The notes under the pieces are model-generated. The model saw only the letters and a list, made by a program, of their open reading frames with translations, searched no databases and was not told the origin of the DNA. Below, piece by piece: positions 48,759 through 58,494 of a stretch of 64,000 nt of DNA. Each line of letters begins with the position of its first letter. The first letter of the stretch is position 1. Position numbers and translations under genes: made by a program. The stretch is from an uncultured Litoreibacter sp. (GTDB lineage Bacteria > Pseudomonadota > Alphaproteobacteria > Rhodobacterales > Rhodobacteraceae): NCBI GenBank assembly GCA_947494435.1, contig CANLUY010000003.1, forward strand, positions 29,209 through 93,208. Direction: 5' to 3'.

Positions 48759-49591
48759 AAGGCCGACAGTGACACAAATCCGGTGTCCAATGCGATTGTC
48801 AGGATTTTGAGATCCGTTTCCATAAGAAGCATCTTGGCATGGAACATGCGCGTGTCGTTGATGTGCTGTTTGACGGTGCGACCAAGCAGCTTTGAAAACA
48901 GCGTGATGGCATAGCGCTCTGAGATGCCAGCCTGTTCAGCCACATCCTTAACCTTGATCCGGTTGCCGTAGCTGTTGGCAATGAACTGCAGCATCTTTTC
49001 AAACTGAATGATCGACTTCGCGCCGACAACGTTGGACTCCCGTTGCACCGTCGAGTCGAGCAACACCTCCCACCCTTCCGTCGCAAGTCGATAGAGTCGC
49101 GCCTGAATTTCTAACGCATGTAGCCTCTGATAGTACTCAGATACCTGATCGACTTCCCCAGCCCACCTTGAAGTAACTTCGAAGTCGCCGGCGGACTCCG
49201 TCTTTGAACAGATCACAGCACCGCTCAAAAGCGTATCCACAAGACTCCTCGGAAGTGGCCATTTCATGAACTCAGACAGGTAGATGTAGATATTGGTGAT
49301 CTTTCCTGTTCCAACAACATCCAGCACGCGATGCGGATGAGCCGCCCAGAACACACAAAAGCGCCCCTTGGGAACTTGAACCTCTTTACCTGAGAAGGAG
49401 TAAGTCATCTCGCAATCTTCAAGAAAGTTCACTTCAATGGAGGGATGGAAGTGGTAGGCTGTTGCCTCTGGTTCCGGAACATGATGCTGCAGATAGACCC
49501 CAAGGCCCCTTGGTGAGTATCCGGCCTTCGCATATTCGGATCCCTCGAACCGTTCATCTACTGGTTGTGAAAGCTGTTTAGATAAAGCCAT
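48686..49591 (-). CDS. AraC-family regulator (MelR-like)
   Basis: 301 residues: N-terminal cupin-type sugar sensor (YHFHPSIEVNFLEDCEMTYSF, CVFWAAHPHRV) and C-terminal double HTH (IKVKDVAEQAGISERYAITLF, LTIALDTGFVSLSAFYDAFTK). Layout and neighbours resemble MelR, the melibiose activator of alpha-galactosidase operons. Divergent from the family-5 binding protein gene, with direct repeats in the shared promoter region. Confidence 0.85.
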   Translation of the reverse strand: MALSKQLSQPVDERFEGSEYAKAGYSPRGLGVYLQHHVPEPEATAYHFHPSIEVNFLEDCEMTYSFSGKEVQVPKGRFCVFWAAHPHRVLDVVGTGKITNIYIYLSEFMKWPLPRSLVDTLLSGAVICSKTESAGDFEVTSRWAGEVDQVSEYYQRLHALEIQARLYRLATEGWEVLLDSTVQRESNVVGAKSIIQFEKMLQFIANSYGNRIKVKDVAEQAGISERYAITLFSKLLGRTVKQHINDTRMFHAKMLLMETDLKILTIALDTGFVSLSAFYDAFTKSTGVSPAAFRRGEVLLE

Positions 49592-49605
49592 CGAATATTC
49601 TCGTG

Positions 49606-49641
49606 TTCCGTTTTTCGGAAATATATCGACAAATTTCGGAA
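49606..49641. promoter_or_regulatory. araC-agpA intergenic operator: palindrome site 2 and direct repeats
   Basis: TTCCG-TTTTT-CGGAA at 49606-49620 equals site 1 (45265) except one base. In addition TTTCGGAA is directly repeated at 49613 and 49634, 21 bp apart (two turns), the layout bound by AraC-type activators. -35/-10 elements are not obvious. Confidence 0.6.
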
Positions 49642-49699
49642 GCGCGTCAATGAAGTCTCCCCCCAGACTGGATCGATAACCACAATGGGAGGACCCTCA

Positions 49700-51700
49700 A
49701 TGAAAAATAACATGAAGTCAGTTTTGCTGAGCGCTACAGCTTGTTGTATCGCGTTTGGCACATCATCCTGGGCGGATGATATGCCCCCAGAAACAAGCAT
49801 GTCTGGTCTCGATTATGAACTGATCGGACGTGACGATCTTTATAGCTACGGCTCATTGGGTGCATATTCGCAGTCGCCTGATCTGGATCAACTGGTTGCC
49901 GACGGCGCGCTTCCAGCTGTCGCGGACCGGTTGCCAGCCGAGCCAATCATCATGACCACAGCCGCAATGGTTGATGGTATCGGTGAATATGGTGGTGTGT
50001 TCCGCCATGTCATCGGTGGTCGGCCAGAAGGCTGGAACTGGATGGCGGGTCAGCACCAAGGCTGGGGCGGCATCAACATGGCCGTCCAAGAATGCCTCGT
50101 GCGTCAGGGCCCACGCTGGCAGGTCCGCGGTGAAGACCAAACTGGTCCTCTCCCGAACCTGGTACATTCCTGGACTTGGAACGACGATCGGACAACCGTC
50201 ACTTTGAACCTGATGGAAGGTGTGCGTTGGTCCGACGGTGATCCATTCGACGTCGAAGACGTGCGCTTCTGGTGGGAAGACAACGTGCAAGACCCGAATG
50301 TTGCGAGCCGTCTGACGGCCAACACATTTGGCGGTGAAGGCACAACGATGGAAGTCATTGATGACTACACGTTCAGCTTCACCTTCACGTCGCCGCAAAG
50401 CGATGCGGTTCTTGAAGGCCTCGCCTATATCCAAGGTTGCCCCGGGCCGAGCCACATTCTGAAGGCAAGCCATCCGAACTACGGTGGATCCAGCTACGAA
50501 GACTACACCGGTGCGCTGCCAGCAGACATCACACCGCCTGTTGGTCTTGGTGCGTGGATCCCTGTTGAGCATATCCCAGATGAGCTCGTCGTCATGCGGC
50601 GTAACCCATACTACTTCAAGGTCGACGAGTCAGGCCAGCAGCTCCCCTACTTCGATGAGATGCATTTCCGTCTGTCGACATGGAGTGACCGCACGGTTCA
50701 GACGGTTGCAGGTACAGGTGACTTCTCCAACATGGAGAACCCTGGGAACTATGTTGAAACGCTTCAGCAGTCCCAGCAGCCAGATAGCCCTGTCCGTGTC
50801 GCCTTTGGTCCACGCGTTCTGGGTTGGCTGATCAACCTGAACTATGATCTGTCATCAGCAGCAGATGACTACGACACCGAATTGCGGACACTCTTCCGCG
50901 AAACCGACTTCCGTCTCGCTCTGAGCCATGCTCTTGATCGCGATGCTATTGGACAGTCGCTGGTGCGTGGGCCGTTCGCTTACCCATATATGGGTGGATT
51001 TGTGACCGGCTCGCCTTACTACGACGCCGCCAGCACAGATTTTCATCCGTACAATGTTGAGCAGGCCAATGCCCTTCTTGATGGTCTGGGGGTGACCGAT
51101 ACTGACGGAAATGGTGTTCGGAACTTGGCCAGCGGCGAAGACATCGAAATCGATGTTCAGTTCGACTCAGGTCGTAACGAAGAGCGCCGTCAGCTTGATG
51201 CGGTCACTGCACAATTCGCTGACATCGGCATCCGTCTGATTCCGCGCGCTGTTGACGGAACGAACATCGACACGATCCGGGCCGGTGGCGCCTACACCGC
51301 ACTGTTCCAACGTCGTCCCATTGTCGTTCCAACACGCGAGACTTGCGAATCTCTGCCTTCAGGTGACGGTTGTCCCTACTTCAACATTGGTGGCGAGCGT
51401 CTACCTTTCGAGAGCGATATCACAGCGGCCTACACAACGCTGGTCTCAACTCTCGATCCGGCTGAGCAAGTAGCAGCTGCGAATACGATCCAGGCCAACA
51501 TTACTGAGAATGCCTATGTGATCGGTACCGTTCAAATCCCAGCTGCGCTTCTGATCAACGATCGGATCAAGAACGCGCATCCCGGGACGCCCGTCTTCAT
51601 GTACGAATGGGCGGAAGATGCGGTTATGCGCGAGCGTCTTTGGACGCCTGCAGACGAGCAGGAGACTGAGCTCTACGACGGCACAGTCGCTGAATACTAA
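49700..51700 (+). CDS. agpA: ABC transporter substrate-binding protein, family 5 (AgpA-like alpha-galactoside binding)
   Basis: 666 residues from the ATG at 49700. Signal peptide to about residue 26, then a family-5 (oligopeptide/nickel/sugar) binding fold: GVFRHVIGGRPEGWNWM, SWTWNDDRTTVTLNLMEGVRWSDG, FRLALSHALDRDAIGQ. In Sinorhizobium AgpA, a family-5 protein of this size, binds melibiose and raffinose; the downstream GH4 alpha-galactosidase and gal genes support that role. Followed by a strong hairpin, so it should be made in excess over the permeases. Activated presumably by the divergent AraC regulator. Confidence 0.8.
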   Translation: MKNNMKSVLLSATACCIAFGTSSWADDMPPETSMSGLDYELIGRDDLYSYGSLGAYSQSPDLDQLVADGALPAVADRLPAEPIIMTTAAMVDGIGEYGGVFRHVIGGRPEGWNWMAGQHQGWGGINMAVQECLVRQGPRWQVRGEDQTGPLPNLVHSWTWNDDRTTVTLNLMEGVRWSDGDPFDVEDVRFWWEDNVQDPNVASRLTANTFGGEGTTMEVIDDYTFSFTFTSPQSDAVLEGLAYIQGCPGPSHILKASHPNYGGSSYEDYTGALPADITPPVGLGAWIPVEHIPDELVVMRRNPYYFKVDESGQQLPYFDEMHFRLSTWSDRTVQTVAGTGDFSNMENPGNYVETLQQSQQPDSPVRVAFGPRVLGWLINLNYDLSSAADDYDTELRTLFRETDFRLALSHALDRDAIGQSLVRGPFAYPYMGGFVTGSPYYDAASTDFHPYNVEQANALLDGLGVTDTDGNGVRNLASGEDIEIDVQFDSGRNEERRQLDAVTAQFADIGIRLIPRAVDGTNIDTIRAGGAYTALFQRRPIVVPTRETCESLPSGDGCPYFNIGGERLPFESDITAAYTTLVSTLDPAEQVAAANTIQANITENAYVIGTVQIPAALLINDRIKNAHPGTPVFMYEWAEDAVMRERLWTPADEQETELYDGTVAEY

Positions 51701-51717
51701 CTTCTCCCTGTAGAACG

Positions 51718-51747
51718 GCAGTGCCCGGCGTTTACGTCGGGCACTGC
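51718..51747 (+). terminator. stabilising/attenuating hairpin after agpA
   Basis: GCAGTGCCCG-GCGTTTACGT-CGGGCACTGC is a perfect 10-bp stem; the following sequence is only moderately T-rich. It probably stabilises agpA mRNA and reduces downstream expression. Confidence 0.65.
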
Positions 51748-51776
51748 TTCGCTGCTCATTTATTCGGAATTACACC

Positions 51777-52802
51777 ATGGGTCTCCTGGGTTTTATTGCC
51801 CGAAGGGTGGTCATCACCATCCCTTTGCTGATCGGTATATCGATCGCCTCATTCGCCATCATTGTCGCCGTACCTGGTGACTATGTTGATGCCTGGATGG
51901 GTCAAACGATGGCCCAAACGGGCCTCTCCCGAGAGGACCTTCTTCCACGTGCGGAGGCACTGCGCGAAGAGCTAGGCCTCGACCGATCCTTCTTTGCTCA
52001 ATACTTCATCTGGATCAAAGGCATCGTCCTTCACTGGGATTTCGGCGACTCCTTTACACAATCCCGCCCTGTTTCTGAGGTCATTGGCATCCGCCTTCCG
52101 AGATCGCTTGGGATCGCACTCGTGGCTCTTGTGATCGGCCAGTCGATTGGCATTCTTTTGGGCATCTATGCGGCCGTGAACCAGTATCGCTGGGGCGACA
52201 CCATCGCGACGGTCGTTGCCTTCCTTGGGATTGTTGTCCCGAAGTTCATCACGTCGCTCGTCATCCTCTACGTTCTGGTTTTCATCTATCAATATCCCTA
52301 CATCGGCGCATTCAACTCACCTGAATATGCCATCCAAAGAGAGTTTTCCTTCGCAAAGCTTTGGAACTTGTTCCTACATGTGTGGCCAGTTCTCGCGATC
52401 TCGATTTGGGCTGGCAGTGCTCTGACAACGCGGATGATGCGCGGGAATCTCCTCGATGTTCTCAACGCACAGTACATCGAAACCGCGCGGGCCAAAGGTC
52501 TGACAAGGCGTCGTGTTCTTTTCAAGCACGCTGTACCAAACGCAATGCATCCCGTGATCATGAACATGGGCAGTCGCTTTGACTACATGATCAAAGGCGA
52601 GCTGGAAATTGCGATTGTTCTCGGCCTCCCGACCATTGGGCCCCTCATTCTTAGCTCGGTCGCGGAACGTGACATGTATGTTGTGTCTGCCATTTTTCTG
52701 CTGGTCGCCGTCATGTTGGTGATCGGTAACCTGCTCGCCGACATCCTTCTGGCACTCCTTGATCCGCGCGTGCGCCGCGCAACGATGGCGGGGGGCAAGT
52801 AA
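51777..52802 (+). CDS. agpB: ABC permease, DppB/AgpB type
   Basis: 341 residues with six membrane segments; the conserved loop IETARAKGLTRRRVLFKHAVPNA near residue 240 is the DppB-type EAA motif. The large first periplasmic loop (residues 30-100) is typical of the family. Immediately followed by the second permease. Confidence 0.85.
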   Translation: MGLLGFIARRVVITIPLLIGISIASFAIIVAVPGDYVDAWMGQTMAQTGLSREDLLPRAEALREELGLDRSFFAQYFIWIKGIVLHWDFGDSFTQSRPVSEVIGIRLPRSLGIALVALVIGQSIGILLGIYAAVNQYRWGDTIATVVAFLGIVVPKFITSLVILYVLVFIYQYPYIGAFNSPEYAIQREFSFAKLWNLFLHVWPVLAISIWAGSALTTRMMRGNLLDVLNAQYIETARAKGLTRRRVLFKHAVPNAMHPVIMNMGSRFDYMIKGELEIAIVLGLPTIGPLILSSVAERDMYVVSAIFLLVAVMLVIGNLLADILLALLDPRVRRATMAGGK

Positions 52803-53921
52803 ATGGCCAGTGTTGACTTGAGCATGAATGCTGAAGAGGAAGCCAAGCACTCCCTCACCTACTGGCAGCTTGTGCGCCGACGGTTCCGACGCAATCGTTA
52901 CGGTATGGCGGGCTTTATCGGCTGCTGTTTCATATTTTTCATCGCGATCTTTTCCGGCTTCTTGGCCCCCTATAGCGCGGGAACAAGGGATTCCGCGGCC
53001 CTATTCTCTCCGCCGCAGTCGATACACATCATAGACGTCGATGGTGGCATCACCTGGCCATATGTCCTCGGCTTCGACGAGCAGATGGACCCTGTGACGT
53101 TTGCATTCACGTTTGTCCCATCGGAAGAGAAGAAGATCCCGCTCGACTTCTTCGCGCGGGGCGAGACTTGGTCCTTCCTTGGCATGGAGTTCGACCGGCA
53201 CTTTGTCCTTGGTGAGAATGGACAACCGGTACACTTCTTGGGAACTGACGGCCTTGGCCGCGATGTTCTCTCTCGCGCAATCCACGGTAGTCGGATCACG
53301 TTGATCATGGGGCTGGTTGTTATGGCAGCCGCCTGCATCATCGGAACAACTGTGGGGATTACGTCTGGGTATTTCGGCGGTCTGACCGATACGATCATCC
53401 AACGGATCATCGAGTTTGTGAAGTCCTTTCCGGATTTGCCGCTTTATCTCGCCCTTCTCGCGATCCTGCCAAGGCGGGCGGATCCAATGACGATCTTCAT
53501 CATGTTCGCTTCAATACTTGTATTGTTGCAGTGGGCAGATTTGGCACGCGAGCTGCGTGGCAAAGTGATTGCGATCCGTTCGGTCGAATTCGTGCGCGCG
53601 GCGGTGGCCGTGGGTGCCACAGACAAGCGGATCATCTTCCGTCATATCGCGCCGAGCATGTCTTCCCACGTGATCGTCTGGGCGACTTACACCCTCCCGA
53701 ATGTGATCTTGCTTGAAAGTTTCTTGTCGTTCCTCGGCGTTGGAATCCAAGCCCCGATGATCTCATGGGGTGTGATGCTCAACCAGGTTCGAGACTTCCA
53801 GGCCCTTGCTGCAGCACCGTGGCTCTTGGCACCGGTGGGATTCATCATCCTCTCCGTCCTTTCTTTCAACGCCCTCGGTGATGGCCTGCGGGACGCAATG
53901 GACCCTTATTCAAATGACTGA
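52803..53921 (+). CDS. agpC: ABC permease, DppC/AgpC type
   Basis: 372 residues. N-terminal helix (GMAGFIGCCFIFFIAIFSGFLAP), large periplasmic insert, FLGTDGLGRDVLSRAIHGSRITL, and EAA loop FVRAAVAVGATDKRIIFRHIAP: the DppC family. The insert between residues 65 and 150 is longer than in peptide permeases. It begins directly after the agpB stop and overlaps the ATPase start by 8 bp. Confidence 0.85.
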   Translation: MASVDLSMNAEEEAKHSLTYWQLVRRRFRRNRYGMAGFIGCCFIFFIAIFSGFLAPYSAGTRDSAALFSPPQSIHIIDVDGGITWPYVLGFDEQMDPVTFAFTFVPSEEKKIPLDFFARGETWSFLGMEFDRHFVLGENGQPVHFLGTDGLGRDVLSRAIHGSRITLIMGLVVMAAACIIGTTVGITSGYFGGLTDTIIQRIIEFVKSFPDLPLYLALLAILPRRADPMTIFIMFASILVLLQWADLARELRGKVIAIRSVEFVRAAVAVGATDKRIIFRHIAPSMSSHVIVWATYTLPNVILLESFLSFLGVGIQAPMISWGVMLNQVRDFQALAAAPWLLAPVGFIILSVLSFNALGDGLRDAMDPYSND

Positions 53922-55524
53922 TCAGCTGCTGAAAATCGACAATGTGGCGGTCTCCTTCCGTACATCATCCGGCACCACGGAGGCTGTAAAGGATGTCAGC
54001 TATTCCGTTGCCAAAGGCGAAACGCTCGCTGTGGTTGGTGAAAGTGGATCTGGGAAGTCCGTGACCGCAAGAGCGATCATGGGCATGCTCGCGCCAAATG
54101 CGATTGTTGGCGAAGACACGGCTATTGAGTTCGACGGCAAGGACCTTACCAAGTTCTCTGAGATCGAGATGCAAGAGCTTCGCGGCAATCGCATCTCAAT
54201 GATTTTTCAGGAGCCGCTAACCTCCCTCAACCCTGTGCACAAGGTTGGCGACCAGGTGGCGGAAATCATCTCTTCGCACCGCAGGCTGTCAAAGTCTGAC
54301 TTGAAGGCTGAAGTGATCAGACTGTTAACTGAGGTACAACTCCCGAACCCTGAAGCGCGCTATGCACAATACCCGCACGAAATGTCCGGGGGACAGCGGC
54401 AGCGGGTCATGATCGCAATGGCTTTGGCCAACGATCCTGATCTGCTGATCGCCGACGAGCCCACAACGGCGCTTGATGTGACCGTTCAGGCAGAGATCCT
54501 TTCGCTACTGAAAGTGCTTCAAGCAAAGCATCATATGGCGGTCATCTTAATCACCCACGATCTGACAGTCGTACAAAGCGTTTCCGACCGGGTGGTCGTC
54601 ATGCGGCGTGGAGAAGTGGTTGAGCGCGGCGCGACAGCGGATGTCTTTGAAAATCCACAGCACGACTACACCAAGCATCTGATCAATTCCGAACCTAAGG
54701 GGCTGCCTGATCCATTGGATGATAATGCACCCATTGTCATGGACGGCAAAGACCTCCGAATTGTCTTCACATTGAGATCCGGCGGCTTCTTCAGTGGCAA
54801 AAAGGTTGAGCTTGCAGCTGTTGATGGTGTGTCCGCCAGTATCCGGCGCGGAGAAACGCTTGGGATCGTTGGCGAGAGCGGATCGGGAAAGACGACCTTC
54901 GGCATGTCGCTCATTCGTTTAGGCGAAACACAGGAAGGCGAAATATCCTTCCACGATAAGCGCATCGAACGCTTGAGCAGAAACGAGATGCGCCCTTTGC
55001 GGCCACGTATTCAGGTTGTGTTTCAGGACCCATTCTCATCTCTGAACCCACGCATGATCGTGCGCCAGATCTTAGAAGAAGGACTTGTCGTCAATAACCT
55101 CGGCGCAAATGCTGCTGAACGGCGAGACATGATCCATACGGCAATGGACGACGTTCAGATGCCCCACTCTGCATTAGAGCGCTTTCCACATGAATTCTCT
55201 GGTGGTCAACGCCAGCGCCTTGCAATTGCGCGCGCAATTGTTCTGAAGCCGGAATTCATTCTTCTAGATGAACCCACCTCCGCACTCGATTTGTCTATTC
55301 AGGCACAGATCATTGACCTGCTGCGCGACCTGCGTCGCAAGCACGGGCTCAGCTATCTCTTCATCAGCCATGATTTGAAGGTTGTGAAAGCGCTTTGCCA
55401 CAACACAATCGTCATGCAGCACGGCAAGGTCGTCGAAGCAGGCCCTACCGACAAAGTGCTGAGCAATCCCGAGACCGCCTATACCCAACGGCTTGTGAAA
55501 GCCGCTTTTGAAGTTGTGGCGTAG
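53914..55524 (+). CDS. agpD: fused two-domain ABC ATPase (DppD-DppF / AgpD type)
   Basis: 536 residues from the ATG at 53914. Two complete ATPase cassettes: Walker [10 protein letters not shown] (~residue 43), signature [15 protein letters not shown], Walker [14 protein letters not shown]; then [10 protein letters not shown] (~residue 320), [15 protein letters not shown] and [13 protein letters not shown]. Each carries the C-terminal oligopeptide-type extension. A single polypeptide can power the agpBC permease pair. The ORF-track start lies 36 codons too far upstream. Confidence 0.9.
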   Translation: MTDQLLKIDNVAVSFRTSSGTTEAVKDVSYSVAKGETLAVVGESGSGKSVTARAIMGMLAPNAIVGEDTAIEFDGKDLTKFSEIEMQELRGNRISMIFQEPLTSLNPVHKVGDQVAEIISSHRRLSKSDLKAEVIRLLTEVQLPNPEARYAQYPHEMSGGQRQRVMIAMALANDPDLLIADEPTTALDVTVQAEILSLLKVLQAKHHMAVILITHDLTVVQSVSDRVVVMRRGEVVERGATADVFENPQHDYTKHLINSEPKGLPDPLDDNAPIVMDGKDLRIVFTLRSGGFFSGKKVELAAVDGVSASIRRGETLGIVGESGSGKTTFGMSLIRLGETQEGEISFHDKRIERLSRNEMRPLRPRIQVVFQDPFSSLNPRMIVRQILEEGLVVNNLGANAAERRDMIHTAMDDVQMPHSALERFPHEFSGGQRQRLAIARAIVLKPEFILLDEPTSALDLSIQAQIIDLLRDLRRKHGLSYLFISHDLKVVKALCHNTIVMQHGKVVEAGPTDKVLSNPETAYTQRLVKAAFEVVA

Positions 55525-55582
55525 CTCAACGAAACCAAACGAAAAGCCGCTGCATGGTGGTAGGAAAAACAGGAAAAGACAG

Positions 55583-56959
55583 ATGTCGAGACAACCAAAG
55601 ATCGCGTTCATTGGAGCAGGCTCAACGATTTTTATGAAGCACCTGATCGGTGATGTGTTGCAGCGTCCGCGGTTGAGTGGCGCACATGTGGCACTCATGG
55701 ACATCAACGAAGAACGTTTGCGCGAGTCTGAGATTATTTGTCGACGGATGATTTCGGTGTTGGGTGTTGAAGCGACAATCTCGACGCATGCAAATCAGAA
55801 AGAGGCCCTGGATGGAGCCGATTTCGTCATCACCGCGTTCCAGATCGGTGGCTACGAGCCCTGCACCGTAACAGATTTTGAGGTGCCTAAGAAATTTGGG
55901 CTACGCCAAACCATTGCCGACACTTTAGGGATTGGTGGGATCATGCGCGGGCTGCGTACGGTTCCTCATCTTTGGTCCGTTTGCGAAGACATGATGGAGG
56001 TTTGCCCGGACGCCACACTGCTTCAATATGTGAACCCTATGGCGATCAACATATGGGCTATCACGCGGAAGTTTCCAAAGATTAAAGTCGTTGGTCTGTG
56101 CCATTCCGTGCAACATACAATCCGAGATCTCTCCATTGATCTCGGCGTTGACCCATCCAAAATCCGTTATGATAGCGCCGGCATCAATCACATCGCTTTC
56201 TTCACCAAGCTGGAAGAAGTCATGGAAGACGGTTCATACAGAGATCTCTATCCAAGACTGCGTGAAGGATATGCAAACGGTTCAATGCCCAGTGCTGCAA
56301 GCCAGTACAATGACCGCTGTCCGAACTATGTGCGCTACGAGATGATGACGAAGGTCGGGTATTTCGTCACCGAAAGCTCCGAGCATTTTGCAGAATACGT
56401 ACCGTGGTTCATCAAAGAAGGCCGCGAAGACATCCTAAAGCGGTTCCAAATCCCGTTGGATGAATACCCGACGCGGTGCATTGAACAAATCGCAGGCTGG
56501 AAAGAAGAAAGCGCGGCTCTGGAAGGCGGCGCTGAATTGGAGCTGACACCAAGTGACGAGTATGCTTCTGACATCATCGAGTCGATTTGGACAGGCGTTC
56601 CGTCAAAGATCTACGGCAACTTGCGCAATGATGGCCTGATCACGAACTTGCCTGACGGCTGCGCGGTGGAGGTGCCCTGTCTCGTGGACTGGAACGGTAT
56701 CCAACCAACCCAAGTTGGCCGCATGCCTCCGCAATTGACAGCAATCATGCAATCCAACGTAACCGTCCAAGATCTCGTGGTTGAGGCACTAATCACTGAA
56801 AACCCCGAGCACATTTACCATGCCGCGATGATGGACCCACATACCGCGGCCGAGCTTGATCTCGACCAGATTTGGGAGCTTGTTGGCCAGCTGCTCGAAG
56901 AGCATAGCGATTGGCTTCCAGATTGGGCGAAGCCTGCCAAAAAGGTCGAAGTGGCCTAG
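55583..56959 (+). CDS. melA: GH4 alpha-galactosidase (MelA/AgaL-like)
   Basis: 458 residues from the ATG at 55583. IAFIGAGSTIFMKHLIGDV (NAD fold), GLCHSVQHTIRDL near residue 173 (CHSVQ is the alpha-galactosidase form of the GH4 metal motif) and SAGINHIAFF near residue 200. It hydrolyses melibiose-type alpha-galactosides in the cytoplasm with NAD+ and Mn2+. Encoded with an agp-type importer and followed by galTKE, which would handle the released galactose. Its stop shares a base with the halogenase start. Confidence 0.9.
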   Translation: MSRQPKIAFIGAGSTIFMKHLIGDVLQRPRLSGAHVALMDINEERLRESEIICRRMISVLGVEATISTHANQKEALDGADFVITAFQIGGYEPCTVTDFEVPKKFGLRQTIADTLGIGGIMRGLRTVPHLWSVCEDMMEVCPDATLLQYVNPMAINIWAITRKFPKIKVVGLCHSVQHTIRDLSIDLGVDPSKIRYDSAGINHIAFFTKLEEVMEDGSYRDLYPRLREGYANGSMPSAASQYNDRCPNYVRYEMMTKVGYFVTESSEHFAEYVPWFIKEGREDILKRFQIPLDEYPTRCIEQIAGWKEESAALEGGAELELTPSDEYASDIIESIWTGVPSKIYGNLRNDGLITNLPDGCAVEVPCLVDWNGIQPTQVGRMPPQLTAIMQSNVTVQDLVVEALITENPEHIYHAAMMDPHTAAELDLDQIWELVGQLLEEHSDWLPDWAKPAKKVEVA

Positions 56960-58494
56960 TGTCGGAGGCGCGCGGACATATTGCAATCGTAGGAGGAGGT
57001 ACTGCAGGCTGGCTTGCAGCCCTCCTCTTACAAAAGACCTATGCGCGTCAGGCCCACGCTAATCCTCCACGGATATCTGTTGTTGAGTCACCAAACATAC
57101 CGACAATCGGCGTCGGGGAAGGATCGACATCGATCTTGCGGCAGGTCTTGTTGGATCTCGGAATTGAAGAGGAAGAGTTCCTCAGAGAAACCAAAGCGAC
57201 AATAAAGTTTGGAATTTATCACAAGAACTGGTCGAAAAAGCCCGGTGGCTACTTCGGGCCGATTGATGACCCCAACCTTTTAGTACCCGCGCCCAATGGC
57301 ATCGACGGTCCATGGCTTCATATGTCCGCTATTGGATCAGGCAAACCGGTGTCAAACACGCACCTCTTTACCTATCTGATGAAGGGCCGCCGTGCGCCAG
57401 TGGGTCTATCACAAAATGGTCGGCAAGTGCCTATCAGCCAGTTCCACCATGCATATCATTTCGACCAGGCACGATTTGGGCGGTTTCTCGCATCTAAAGC
57501 CAGCGGCATTGAACATGTGCTGGCAGAAGTGCAGGACGTTCGCACCGAAGCCCAGTCTGGGGCGATCACGCACCTTGCTTTGGAAGGCAAAGAAGATCTC
57601 CCCGTCGACTTTGTGGTCGATTGTACAGGCTTCAGACGAGAAATAATCGGCCGCGTTGGCGCAACGTGGAAGTCTTTTGCGGAGATGTTACCGCTCAACA
57701 AGGCAATGCCATTTTGGCTGCCAATTGGCGACGAAATCGCTCCCTACACTCTGGCACAAGCGCAAAGCTCTGGTTGGATGTGGAACATCGCCACGCAAGA
57801 GCGGATCGGTTGTGGCTATGTCTTCTCGGATGTTCATCAAACACCAGATCAGGCAAAGTCCGAAATCGAAGAGACCCTTGGTCGCGAGATTGAGCCTAGA
57901 GGATTGATCAGCATCGATCCGGGCCGTCAGGAACAGGCTTGGATCAAGAACTGCCTCGCCATCGGACTTTCCCAGAGCTTCCTCGAACCTCTGGAAGCCA
58001 CGTCAATCCATGGCTCTCTCGTTCAGTTGCTTCTGTTCACTCAGACGCATCTATCAATGGTTCTTTCAGGCGCATTCGACACGGATCGCGCACGCTACAA
58101 TGAGATCGTTGCTGGACAAGTCGACGATTTCGCGGAGTTCATCAATCTGCACTATGCTGGCGGCCGAACCGATACGCCGTTTTGGCGCGACATGACGGAA
58201 TCGGGTCTGACGCCGATTGTCCGCGAACGGCTCAATGTCTGGAAAAAAGAGCCAGTCTCGCGACGCCACTTCCCGAGATTTCCAACCTCCCTGCCCCACG
58301 TGCAAGAACAACTCTACATTCCCGTTTTGGATGGACTTGGCCTCTTGCCGAAAGCGCCATCAAAAGCCGTGCTGTCCGGCGAACCCAAGATACGCGCACA
58401 CGCCCGAAAGACTATCGATCGTTTGACGTCAGAATTTAAGGTCGCGTCTCGTCGTGCACTTGGCCACAAACAGTATCTGTCGGCCTTGGCATGA
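56959..58494 (+). CDS. flavin-dependent tryptophan halogenase family protein
   Basis: 511 residues from GTG at 56959, overlapping the melA stop by one base. GIVGGGTAGW-type motif (IAIVGGGTAGWLAALLL), GVGEGSTSILRQV, a possible catalytic-lysine region (ETKATIKFGIYHKNW), and SSGWMWNIATQERIGCGYVFSD, where the usual W.W.IP reads WMWNIA. These define the FADH2-dependent Trp halogenase family. True halogenation is unproven; homologues in glycan-use loci have no known substrate. Sitting inside an alpha-galactoside operon, it may oxidise or modify a sugar-linked aromatic. A flavin reductase partner is not encoded nearby. Confidence 0.85.
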   Translation: MSEARGHIAIVGGGTAGWLAALLLQKTYARQAHANPPRISVVESPNIPTIGVGEGSTSILRQVLLDLGIEEEEFLRETKATIKFGIYHKNWSKKPGGYFGPIDDPNLLVPAPNGIDGPWLHMSAIGSGKPVSNTHLFTYLMKGRRAPVGLSQNGRQVPISQFHHAYHFDQARFGRFLASKASGIEHVLAEVQDVRTEAQSGAITHLALEGKEDLPVDFVVDCTGFRREIIGRVGATWKSFAEMLPLNKAMPFWLPIGDEIAPYTLAQAQSSGWMWNIATQERIGCGYVFSDVHQTPDQAKSEIEETLGREIEPRGLISIDPGRQEQAWIKNCLAIGLSQSFLEPLEATSIHGSLVQLLLFTQTHLSMVLSGAFDTDRARYNEIVAGQVDDFAEFINLHYAGGRTDTPFWRDMTESGLTPIVRERLNVWKKEPVSRRHFPRFPTSLPHVQEQLYIPVLDGLGLLPKAPSKAVLSGEPKIRAHARKTIDRLTSEFKVASRRALGHKQYLSALA

